A stretch of 9,288 nucleotides of DNA from VGEM01 sp033764265 (GTDB lineage: Bacteria > Pseudomonadota > Alphaproteobacteria > Rhodospirillales > Rhodospirillaceae), in contig JANRJB010000138.1 in the NCBI GenBank assembly GCA_033764265.1, forward strand, positions 1-9,288. Direction: 5' to 3'. Below, piece after piece: positions 1 through 6,355 of this stretch. Position 1 is the first letter of the stretch. Each line of letters opens with the position of its first letter. Below the pieces are notes generated by a model. That model had not been told where the DNA came from. It worked only from the letters and a program-made list of their open reading frames with translations, and made no database searches. The position numbers were made by a program, and so were the translations under genes.

Positions 1-1181
1 GGGAAGCTGGTGTGGATGCGCCGCACGGCGCCGGTGCGATCCACCACGATCATGGTGGGATAGACCAGCACCGCGTTGATCATCGGCAGCGTCTTGCTGG
101 CCGCGGCCTTGTCGGCGGTGCCGGCGATCAGCATCGGATAGTCGATGCCGTAACGTCGCGCGAACGCGCGGCAGGCCGCGACCGCCTTGTCGAACTCGGG
201 CGAGTATTCGTACTGCAGTGCCACGGCCTCGAGCCCGCGGGCGCGGTTCTCTTTCACCAGCGGCGCCATGAAGCGCGCCTCGTCGTGGCAGGTCGGGCAC
301 CAGCTGCCGGCGATGGTGACGATCACCACCTTGCCCTTGAAGCGGTCGTCGGACAGCGACACCGGCTTGCCGTCGAGGTCGGGGAACTTGAAATCGAAAC
401 GGTCGTAGCCCGGCTTCAGATACGTCAGCGTGTGCGGGTCGGGCAGCGCCACCGTCGGGTCCTTCACCGCCCGCCAGGTCGACACGCTTGACCCGACCAT
501 CGAGAAGCTTTGCCCGGCGAGCGTGCCGTCGGGCTGCAGCGTGGCCTTCCATAACGAGCCGGTGCCGCCGTCGAAGGTGGACAATGCCAGCTCCGCGCCG
601 TTCAGCTCGCCGTGCAGGAAACGGGTGTCGGCGTTGACGTAGATCACCGCGCCGTCGACCAGGCGCCCGGCCTGCGCCCACTCGCCGATGCCGCTGGTTG
701 CGGTGCCGCTGGCGGCGGTGACGGTTACGGCCCATCTCCCGCCGACATCGCCTGACGATGGCGCGCCGTCGGCGACAAAGCGATGCGTCAGGCCGTGGCG
801 CGCGGTGAACGGCACGACGTAGGGCCCCGAAGAACGCTTGAGCGCGATCGTGCCGGTCATCACGCCGTCGGCGCCGACGGTGCCTTCGATGCGCGAACCG
901 TAGGACGGGAATTCGAACGCCAGGGTCGCGCCGTCGACCGTCGTGATCTCGGCATCGACGCGTTCCGGCCCGTTGATCAGCGTGGCGACCCAGGCGCCGT
1001 TGGTCTGCGCCAGGTCCAGGTTGAACGGCAGCTCGCCGATCGGCGTGTCGATGACGGCGCGCCACGGCCCCGGCTTCACCTGCGCGGCGGCGGCCGCGAC
1101 GGTGTGGGACAAGCCGCCGGCCGCGCCGGTCACGGCCAAGGCGACCATCGCTGCGGCGTTGCGTCGCGTCGTTTCCGTCAT
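1..1181 (-). CDS. TlpA/redoxin-family exported thiol-disulfide protein with long N-terminal beta domains (partial, C-terminus off the left edge)
   Basis: Translating the minus strand from the ATG at 1181 gives 393 uninterrupted codons to the window edge. GGGAG lies 6 nt upstream (1192-1188), which supports this start. Residues 1 to about 33 look like an export signal; R6-R7 (TTRRNAAA) weakly resembles a Tat motif but lacks the usual following hydrophobic residues. About residues 36-240 are beta-rich and seem to hold two related units. A thioredoxin fold starts near residue 264 (FKFPDLDGKPVSL), with W294-C295-P-T-C298 as the redox motif and Y374-P375-T as the cis-proline segment. TlpA-family proteins reduce or exchange disulfides in periplasmic proteins. 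The substrate here is unknown. The gene is divergent from lptF, where many alphaproteobacteria have a leucyl aminopeptidase gene. Fold assignment is firm; physiological role is inference. The missing C-terminus is probably a few dozen residues. Confidence 0.9.
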   Translation of the reverse strand, partial: MTETTRRNAAAMVALAVTGAAGGLSHTVAAAAAQVKPGPWRAVIDTPIGELPFNLDLAQTNGAWVATLINGPERVDAEITTVDGATLAFEFPSYGSRIEGTVGADGVMTGTIALKRSSGPYVVPFTARHGLTHRFVADGAPSSGDVGGRWAVTVTAASGTATSGIGEWAQAGRLVDGAVIYVNADTRFLHGELNGAELALSTFDGGTGSLWKATLQPDGTLAGQSFSMVGSSVSTWRAVKDPTVALPDPHTLTYLKPGYDRFDFKFPDLDGKPVSLSDDRFKGKVVIVTIAGSWCPTCHDEARFMAPLVKENRARGLEAVALQYEYSPEFDKAVAACRAFARRYGIDYPMLIAGTADKAAASKTLPMINAVLVYPTMIVVDRTGAVRRIHTSF

Positions 1182-1192
1182 TTCGCTCTCCC
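1182..1192 (-). promoter_or_regulatory. Ribosome binding site of the TlpA-like gene
   Basis: On the minus strand GGGAG (1192-1188) sits 6 nt before the ATG at 1181. This is good Shine-Dalgarno spacing and it fixes the start of a gene whose end is outside the window. Confidence 0.6.
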
Positions 1193-1224
1193 GCTCGGGC
1201 GTCATCCCCGCGCCAGCCTACGGA

Positions 1225-1248
1225 GGCCTTGCTCCCGACCGCAAGGCC
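1225..1248. repeat. Perfect 8-bp inverted repeat in the divergent intergenic region
   Basis: GGCCTTGC (1225-1232) is matched exactly by GCAAGGCC (1241-1248) around an 8-nt loop. It lies 44-67 bp upstream of the TlpA-like start and about 70 bp upstream of the lptF -10 box. No T-run follows on either strand and no gene ends here, so a terminator is unlikely. It could be an operator dyad or a hairpin in the TlpA-like leader. The pairing is seen directly; the role is unknown. Confidence 0.5.
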
Positions 1249-1316
1249 CCACCCCAACACATTGATCTTGCCACAATTTCCTGGATTTTTCCTGCCCCTC
1301 GGCGCGCCCTGGCCCC

Positions 1317-1322
1317 TATAAT
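1317..1322 (+). promoter_or_regulatory. Consensus -10 box, probable lptF operon promoter
   Basis: TATAAT at 1317-1322 is a perfect -10 hexamer in otherwise very GC-rich DNA, 27 nt before the lptF ATG. A start site near 1329 would give a leader of about 20 nt. The -35 region is weak: TGCCCC at 1293-1298 with an 18-bp spacer is the best candidate and matches poorly. The C-rich leader (1323-1349) shows no Shine-Dalgarno sequence. Confidence 0.5.
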
Positions 1323-1349
1323 GAGCCGCCCCGCCCCCGTCGGCCCCGC

Positions 1350-2513
1350 ATGACCCGCCTGACCCGCTACATCCTGCGCCAGCTTGTGATCGGCACCGCC
1401 ATGGTCGCGCTGGGCCTGGCGTTCATCGTCTGGCTGACGCAATCGCTGCGCTTTTTGCAGTTCATCATGGGCCGCGGCCTGCCGCTCGGCACCTGGCTGG
1501 AGCTGACCGCGCTGATGCTGCCCACGTTCCTGGCGCTGATCCTGCCGGTGGCGTTGTTCGTTGTGGTGCTGTTCGTCTACCACAAGCTGGGCCAGGACCG
1601 GGAGCTGGTGGTGGTGCAGGCCGCGGGCGTGAGCCGCGTCGGGCTCGCGCGCCCGGCACTGGCGGCCGGCGCGGGCATGACGGCGATCGGCTTTGCGCTG
1701 AGCTTGTGGCTGGTTCCGGCGGCGACGCGAGTGTTCAAGGATCTGCAGTGGTCGATCCGCAACGACGTCACGCAAATTCTGCTGCGCGCCGGCGCCTTCA
1801 ACCAGCTGAACAAGGACCTGACCGTCTACGTGCGCGACCGCGACGAGGCCGGGACGCTCTATGGGATTCTGGTGCACGACACGCGCGACCCCAAGGCCGA
1901 GGTGACGCTGATGGCCGAGCGGGGCCGCGTGCTCGACGCCGACCCCGCCGACCCCGACGGCGGAACCCGCATCGTGCTGGACAACGGCAACCGCCAACAG
2001 CTTGCGCGCGATGCCGAACTGTCGGTGCTGTACTTCGACAGCTATGCCATCGACCTGGGCAAGGCCGCCGACGCGGAAAGCCGCTGGCTCGACAACGGCG
2101 AGCGTAGCCTGACCGAGCTGTTGACCACGCCCGCGGGCGACGGCCTGGGCCCGGAGGACATCCGCCGTATGCGGGCCGAGGGCCACGAACGGCTGGCGCG
2201 GCCGTGGGCGGGCCTGGGATACACGATCATCGCGCTGGCCTGGCTGTTGACCGGCGACTTCGACAAGCGTGGCGGCAATCTGCGCGTGATCGCCGCGGCC
2301 GCCTCGGTGCTGGCGCTGGAGGCCGCGATGCTGGGCGCGGTGGGCGCGGCGGCGTCGCAGCCGGCGTGGATCGCGGCGATGTACGCGGTCGGCTTGCTTC
2401 CCGTCGCCGCCGGCCTGTATGTGATCGCGGGCGAGCGGCGCGCGGCGGCGTTGAAGACGCTGACCGCCGGCGGCGCGGCAAGAGGATGCGCGGGAATGCG
2501 GGGTTGTCGGTGA
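1350..2513 (+). CDS. lptF: LptF, permease subunit of the LPS export ABC transporter
   Basis: The 387-residue protein has the YjgP/YjgQ (LptF/LptG) layout and the family's usual length. Three N-terminal membrane segments lie at about 13-32, 50-78 and 100-124. A periplasmic jelly-roll domain covers about 125-285 and contains LTVYVRDRDEAG, GILVHDTRDP and VLDNGNRQQL. Three C-terminal membrane segments start near 288, 310 and 338. The phrases ELVVVQAAGVSR and FKDLQWSIRND resemble LptF more than LptG. In known systems LptF and LptG form a heterodimer with LptB2, extract LPS from the inner membrane and pass it to LptC/LptA/LptD. A TATAAT box lies 27 nt upstream, but there is no visible Shine-Dalgarno sequence. 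The end overlaps lptD, implying translational coupling. The usual partner gene lptG does not follow. Confidence 0.93.
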   Translation: MTRLTRYILRQLVIGTAMVALGLAFIVWLTQSLRFLQFIMGRGLPLGTWLELTALMLPTFLALILPVALFVVVLFVYHKLGQDRELVVVQAAGVSRVGLARPALAAGAGMTAIGFALSLWLVPAATRVFKDLQWSIRNDVTQILLRAGAFNQLNKDLTVYVRDRDEAGTLYGILVHDTRDPKAEVTLMAERGRVLDADPADPDGGTRIVLDNGNRQQLARDAELSVLYFDSYAIDLGKAADAESRWLDNGERSLTELLTTPAGDGLGPEDIRRMRAEGHERLARPWAGLGYTIIALAWLLTGDFDKRGGNLRVIAAAASVLALEAAMLGAVGAAASQPAWIAAMYAVGLLPVAAGLYVIAGERRAAALKTLTAGGAARGCAGMRGCR

Positions 2514-4672
2514 GGTGGTGGAGCGTTCGAGCGGCGCGGGTCGCGTGCGGCCTGCTGGCCATGCTGGCGGGGTTCGCGCCGGCACGGGCACAGGCGCCGG
2601 CCCAGCCGACCGAGACCTTGTTGTTGGCCGACGAGATCAACTACGACGAAAACGCCGATACGGTGGTGGCCGCGGGCCGGGTCGAGATCGAACGCGATGG
2701 GCGCATCCTGCTTGCCGATCGCGTGTCGTACGACCGTCGCGCCGACCGCGCCACCGCGTCGGGCAACGTCAGCCTGCTTGATCGCAACGGCTCGGTGATG
2801 TTCTTCGACGACCTAGAAATCACCGGCGACCTGAAGGAGGGCGTGGCGCGCGAGGTGCGCGTGCTGCTGGCCGACAAATCGCGCATGGCCGCGCGCACCT
2901 TCCGCCGCCGCGACGGCCGCACCAACGAGATGTTCGACGCGGTCTATTCGGCCTGCGACGTGTGCGAAGGCGAAAGCCCGGTCTGGCAGATCCGCGCCGG
3001 CCGCGTGCGCTACGACGAAGACGCCGAGATGGTCTACTACCGCAACGCCTGGGTGCAGCTGTTGGGTGTGCCGGTGTTCTACACGCCGTATCTGGCGCAC
3101 CCCGACCCGACCTCGGGCCGAAAGAGCGGCTTGCTGCTGCCGTCGATCGGTGGCGGGGCGAACCTGGGTGTGTCGTACCGCCAGCCGTATTACTTCAACA
3201 TCGCCCCGGATCGCGACGCCACGCTGTCGCCCCTGATCACCACCGAGGCCGGCAAGGGGGCGACGGCGGAATACCGCCAGGCCTTCAACGAAGCCGATCT
3301 CAACGTGTTCGGCAGCCTGGTCAGCGGCGACGACGAGTCGAACAAGGATTTCCGCGGCCACATTCGCGCGGCGACACGTTGGGACATGAGCGAGAACTGG
3401 CGCGCCGGCGCCGACGTGCACTTGGCCAGCGACCGCACCTACCTGCGCCGCTACGGCTTCGAGGCGCCGACCTGGCTGACCAGCCGCGCCTTTCTGGAAC
3501 GCTTCAGCCGGACTACCTATTTTTCCACCGAGACGTTCTATTTCCAACGCCAGCGCGGCCTGCGCGGCCTCAGCCCGACGCCGGTGGTGGCGCCGCTGAT
3601 GCAGTTCTCCTACGTGTCGGACACGCTGCCCGGCGGCAGCTACTTCACCGCAGATTCGAACGCACTGGTGCTGTTCCGCACCGACGGCGCGGATTCGAAC
3701 CGCTTCTCCACCGCCGTCGGCTGGACCCAGCCCTACACCAGCCCGTTCGGCGACATCTACACCCTGCGCCTGAACCTGCGCGGCGACGCCTATTACGTGC
3801 GCGACGTGGCCCGCCCCGGCGCCGGCGACTCGTTCACCGGCACGGCTGGGCGCGCGGTGCCCGAAGCGTCGTTGGAGTGGCGCCTGCCGCTGGTCAACAG
3901 CCAGAGCGCCGTGACTCAAATGTTGGAGCCGGTGGTGATGGGCGTGATCAGCCCGATCGGTCAGAACCCCGAGAAGATTCCCAACGAGGACAGCCGCGAC
4001 CTGGAGTTCGACGACACCAATCTGTTCTCGTCGCAGCGCTTCACCGGCTTTGACCGGGTCGAAGGCGGCGCACGGGTCAACTACGGCCTGCGCTGGTCGG
4101 CGTTCGGGCGCCGATCGGGCACCATCGGCGCGTTCCTGGGCCAGAGCTACCGGATGCACCGCGACGATGTGTTCAACCCGCTGTCGGGTCTCAGCGGCAA
4201 GTTCTCCGACTTCGTCGGCCATGTCGATTTCGCGCCGGGTCCTTACGTCTATGCGCTGTACCGCTTCCGGTTGGACAAGGACAATCTGGCCGCCCGGCGC
4301 AGCGAGGTGGCCGCCGCGGTCGGGCCCGAGCTGTTCCGGCTGGGGGTCAACTATTTGTTCGTCAAGCAGGGCGACCCGTCGAACCCCGCCATCGGCGACC
4401 GCGAAGAGCTGTACGTGGCCGCGTCGAGCAAGGTCGACCAGAACTGGAGCGTCAGCGCCAGCCATCGCCAGGACCTCAGCCCGGGCGGCGGCCGCATTCG
4501 CACGGCGCTGGGCTTCACCTATGAAGACGAATGCTTCGTGTTCGGCGTCGACGTCGCCGACGACAAGACCCAGGACCGCGACTTCAAGAGCGGCGTGTCG
4601 GTGCTGCTGCGCTTCAGCTTGAAAACCATCGGCGAGATCAACTTCAATACCAACGTCAGCGCCGCGCGCTGA
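2486..4672 (+). CDS. lptD: LptD, outer-membrane LPS assembly translocon
   Basis: The 728-residue protein inserts LPS into the outer leaflet of the outer membrane. A Sec signal ends near A33-R-A35|Q36. Residues about 42-150 form the OstA/LptA-like periplasmic jelly roll (LLLADEINYDENADTV, AAGRVEIERDGR). The rest is the LptD barrel, ending in aromatic and charged strands. Mature cysteines are C157 and C160 (CDVC) and C683 (YEDECF), a reduced version of the four-Cys disulfide network of E. coli LptD. The start is uncertain. ATG 2486 has AGAGG directly abutting it, which is too close for a good Shine-Dalgarno. The in-frame GTG at 2510 overlaps the lptF stop as GTGA and gives a compact 27-residue signal peptide beginning RWWSVRAARVA. 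Either start leaves the mature protein unchanged. LptD folding depends on BAM and SurA; surA lies downstream. Confidence 0.93.
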   Translation: MRGNAGLSVRWWSVRAARVACGLLAMLAGFAPARAQAPAQPTETLLLADEINYDENADTVVAAGRVEIERDGRILLADRVSYDRRADRATASGNVSLLDRNGSVMFFDDLEITGDLKEGVAREVRVLLADKSRMAARTFRRRDGRTNEMFDAVYSACDVCEGESPVWQIRAGRVRYDEDAEMVYYRNAWVQLLGVPVFYTPYLAHPDPTSGRKSGLLLPSIGGGANLGVSYRQPYYFNIAPDRDATLSPLITTEAGKGATAEYRQAFNEADLNVFGSLVSGDDESNKDFRGHIRAATRWDMSENWRAGADVHLASDRTYLRRYGFEAPTWLTSRAFLERFSRTTYFSTETFYFQRQRGLRGLSPTPVVAPLMQFSYVSDTLPGGSYFTADSNALVLFRTDGADSNRFSTAVGWTQPYTSPFGDIYTLRLNLRGDAYYVRDVARPGAGDSFTGTAGRAVPEASLEWRLPLVNSQSAVTQMLEPVVMGVISPIGQNPEKIPNEDSRDLEFDDTNLFSSQRFTGFDRVEGGARVNYGLRWSAFGRRSGTIGAFLGQSYRMHRDDVFNPLSGLSGKFSDFVGHVDFAPGPYVYALYRFRLDKDNLAARRSEVAAAVGPELFRLGVNYLFVKQGDPSNPAIGDREELYVAASSKVDQNWSVSASHRQDLSPGGGRIRTALGFTYEDECFVFGVDVADDKTQDRDFKSGVSVLLRFSLKTIGEINFNTNVSAAR

Positions 4673-4674
4673 CC

Positions 4675-4680
4675 AGGAGG
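4675..4680 (+). promoter_or_regulatory. Perfect Shine-Dalgarno AGGAGG for the Sel1-repeat gene
   Basis: AGGAGG lies 2 nt after the lptD stop codon. Two adjacent ATG codons follow: the one at 4683 is 2 nt away and the one at 4686 is 5 nt away, so 4686 is the better-spaced start. This is the strongest ribosome binding site in the window and suggests the gene is translated well on the lptD transcript. Confidence 0.7.
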
Positions 4681-4685
4681 CGATG

Positions 4686-5123
4686 ATGGCACGAATCATC
4701 GTGGCGCTGGTTTGTCTGTGGGCGGCCGCCGCTTCGGCGCAGATCGCCGATGACCCGGTGATGCTGACGCAGGCCGGCGACCGCGCGCTGGAGGGCGTCG
4801 GCGCGCCTCAGGACGACGCGACGGCGTTCGACTTCTACCGTCGGGCCGCCGAGCTGGGCCACGCGCCGGCGCAGTTCAAGCTGGGCGTTTTGCACGCGGC
4901 CGGGCGGGGCACGCCGCAAAGCGACGCCGCGGCCGCCGACTGGTACCGCAAGGCGGTAGCGCAGAACTACATCCCGGCCATGGCCAACCTGGGCGTGATG
5001 TACATGGAAGGCCGCGGCGTGACGCGCGACCCGGTGTTGGCGCGACTGCTGCTGAGCCGCGCCGCCGAGGCCGGCGACAAACGCGCGCGGGACTACCTGA
5101 TCACGCACGCCGAGGCGCCCTGA
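4686..5123 (+). CDS. Small secreted Sel1-repeat protein
   Basis: The 145-residue protein starts with a clear Sec signal (ARIIVALVCLWAAAASA, cleavage near A18|Q19). About two and a half Sel1-like repeats of 36 residues follow: about 43-78 (FDFYRRAAELGHAPAQFKLG), 79-114 (ADWYRKAVAQNYIPAMANLG ... GRGV) and a partial third, 115-142 (LLLSRAAEAGDKRARDYL). Sel1 repeats are helical-pair scaffolds for protein-protein contacts; no enzyme motif is present. The gene begins 13 nt after lptD behind AGGAGG, so it is very likely co-transcribed with lptF-lptD. A periplasmic adaptor or assembly role near LptD is a guess from position only. The ATG at 4683 would add one residue. It ends 19 bp from the stop of the convergent downstream gene. 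Confidence 0.85.
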   Translation: MARIIVALVCLWAAAASAQIADDPVMLTQAGDRALEGVGAPQDDATAFDFYRRAAELGHAPAQFKLGVLHAAGRGTPQSDAAAADWYRKAVAQNYIPAMANLGVMYMEGRGVTRDPVLARLLLSRAAEAGDKRARDYLITHAEAP

Positions 5124-5142
5124 CCCCCGCGCGCGCGGCCAG

Positions 5143-5919
5143 TCACCACCGGTACTTGGGCATCTCGTGGCGGCGCGGGCCGCGTTCCGGTGCCTGCAGT
5201 GCCCTGAAGTCGCCGGCGATGACGCCGGGCGGAACTGCTTCGTCCCAGATCAGCGCGAACGCGGTGTTGCGCGCGGCCGGATCGCGCAGCGCGGCCGCCG
5301 CCACCTCGGCGACGCGGCGGCGCGACACCGTGCCGCCCCAGGCGTAGTCGGCGCGGGGAATCATCCGCACACCCGGCCCGCCCGGATCGTCGCGCAGGCC
5401 GCTGGCGCCGACGATGGTGTAGGGCACGCCCGAGGCTTTGAGATATTCCTCGCCCTTGGTCTTCCAGAACAGCAGATAGCCGAACCGGGGAATGCGGGAA
5501 TGGTCCTCGAACGGCCCGGTGTTGGCAGCGCCCACCACCACCATCTGGCGCACGCGGTGACGCCTGGCCGCTTCGATCAGAAGCCGCGTGCCCAGGTACT
5601 GGACGAACTGCGGCGCGCCTTCGCCAACGAAATCGGCCGAACCCAATGCGCTGATCACAACGTCGGCGCCGGCCACCGCCGCGTCGAGGGCCATGGGGTC
5701 GAGCACGTCGGCCGCCACCCACTCGGCCAGCGCGCCGTGCAGCGCACGGGCGCGGGCCGTGTCGCGGGTACCGCCGCGCACCTGGTAACCGGCCGCGTTC
5801 AGCTCGCCCACGATCTCGAGGCCGGTGCGCCCGGTGGCGCCGGCCACGAACGCGACCTCGGCCGCGGCGCCCGGCATGCCAAGGCACAACAGCGCGGCGA
5901 TGATGGTTCGGATCATCAT
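5143..5919 (-). CDS. Atypical SDR / NAD(P)H-binding (NmrA-like) protein with apparent signal peptide
   Basis: The 258-residue protein is a Rossmann-fold member of the NAD(P)H-binding (atypical SDR) family. Beta-1 carries G27-A-T-G30-R-T-G33. VVISALGSADF follows beta-4, and KTKGEEYLKASGVPYTIV is the family's usual helix and strand before a substrate-loop glycine region (GASGLRD). Such proteins bind NAD(P)H as reductases, epimerases or redox sensors; no substrate can be named. Oddly, residues 1-20 (MMIRTIIAALLCLGMPGAAA) read as a Sec signal ending in AAA, directly before beta-1. Translation from M15 (CAT at 5875-5877) would give a cytosolic protein, but no Shine-Dalgarno precedes it. The ATG at 5919 overlaps the upstream gene's stop as ATGA, favouring the long form. 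It is transcribed against the lptFD operon. Confidence 0.85.
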   Translation of the reverse strand: MMIRTIIAALLCLGMPGAAAEVAFVAGATGRTGLEIVGELNAAGYQVRGGTRDTARARALHGALAEWVAADVLDPMALDAAVAGADVVISALGSADFVGEGAPQFVQYLGTRLLIEAARRHRVRQMVVVGAANTGPFEDHSRIPRFGYLLFWKTKGEEYLKASGVPYTIVGASGLRDDPGGPGVRMIPRADYAWGGTVSRRRVAEVAAAALRDPAARNTAFALIWDEAVPPGVIAGDFRALQAPERGPRRHEMPKYRW

Positions 5920-6254
5920 CGCGCTCTCGCCATGCAGGTCGCGAGCCCACCGGCGGCGCGCCCGGCGGCGTCCGAGGCGGCGACCTGGAACACCCAGGTG
6001 TCGATGTCGGGGTAGTAGTTGAGCGCGACGTTGTGGTCGTGCCCCAGGGTGCAGAACAGGTTCTGCGAGTTGGGGATCGGCACCTCGCGCCCCGGCGCGC
6101 CGCGCGCGGTCAGCGCGAAGCGGCGCACGTCGGCGGCGGCGTCATCGAGGGCTTCCAGTTCGACCAGCGGCGCGTCGAGGTCCGCGGCCGGGGTTTGCGC
6201 CCGGCCGGCGGCGAGCGGCACTACGAGCAGCATCGTCATCAGCAGTCGCGGCAT
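5916..6254 (-). CDS. Small secreted two-cysteine protein of unknown function
   Basis: I do not recognise this 112-residue protein. Residues 1-19 (MPRLLMTMLLVVPLAAGRA) form a good Sec signal with cleavage before Q20. The mature part begins with an acidic, Ala/Asp-rich stretch (about 23-42). A compact, more conserved-looking core follows (about 57-107): VPIPNSQNLFCTLGHDHN, ALNYYPDIDTWVFQVAA and ATC. C68 and C107 could form a disulfide, and H72-x-H74 could bind a metal; both are inference. GGAG lies 3 nt before the ATG. The stop overlaps the start of the NAD(P)H-binding gene as ATGA, so the two are translationally coupled and probably work together. Coding status rests on the signal peptide, the coupling and the absence of a competing gene on the other strand. 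Confidence 0.72.
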   Translation of the reverse strand: MPRLLMTMLLVVPLAAGRAQTPAADLDAPLVELEALDDAAADVRRFALTARGAPGREVPIPNSQNLFCTLGHDHNVALNYYPDIDTWVFQVAASDAAGRAAGGLATCMARAR

Positions 6255-6288
6255 CGGCTCCGCAGTCTGGTTTTGGCCATAGTCGCAA

Positions 6289-6318
6289 TTTATGTTACAC
6301 CCCTGCCGCCTTCGGCAA
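6289..6318 (-). promoter_or_regulatory. Candidate promoter of the minus-strand two-gene unit
   Basis: Read on the minus strand, TTGCCG (6318-6313) and CATAAA (6294-6289) are separated by 18 bp. Each matches four of six consensus bases. They lie in the only AT-rich island of this gap, and a start near 6282 would give a leader of about 27 nt. This is a weak match by eye. Confidence 0.28.
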
Positions 6319-6333
6319 CGACCCCGGCGGCAG
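6303..6333. repeat. Perfect 8-bp inverted repeat upstream of surA
   Basis: CTGCCGCC (6303-6310) pairs exactly with GGCGGCAG (6326-6333) across a 15-nt loop, 23 bp upstream of the surA ATG. It overlaps the candidate minus-strand -35 box. It could be an operator shared by the divergent genes or a leader hairpin. No T-run follows and no gene ends here, so it is not a terminator. Confidence 0.4.
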
Positions 6334-6355
6334 CCCGAAAACTGCCTGCAAACAT

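Noticed and set aside
2204..2485. N-terminal extension of the lptD frame back to an ATG at 2204
   Set aside because: This part lies inside lptF, has shadow-like composition and would bury the signal peptide about 95 residues into the protein.
1218..2591. 457-codon open frame antisense to lptF
   Set aside because: Low-complexity Arg/Gln/His-rich product typical of an antisense shadow in high-GC DNA. It overlaps the lptF promoter region and lptF itself.
2813..4699. Very long open frame (628 codons) antisense to lptD
   Set aside because: It mirrors the lptD codon pattern, is rich in Arg/Ala/His/Gln, has no domain-like phrases or signal peptide, and lptD is certain. It is a GC-rich shadow frame.
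5128..5141. Alternating CG tract between the convergent genes as a terminator or Z-DNA element
   Set aside because: It is short, has no T-run and no stable stem with a sensible loop. Composition alone explains it.
5093..5950. 285-codon minus-strand frame over the NAD(P)H-binding gene
   Set aside because: It is the same strand in another frame and is Arg/Gly low-complexity. The frame with GATGRTG and a coupled start is the real gene.
5143..6254. Mobile element carrying the reversed gene pair
   Set aside because: No transposase or integrase, no terminal inverted repeats or target duplications, no adjacent tRNA, and base composition like the flanks.
6268..6296. Plus-strand promoter for surA (TGGTTT, 17 bp, TATGTT)
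   Set aside because: The -35 part matches only two of six consensus bases, so it is not supportable by eye.
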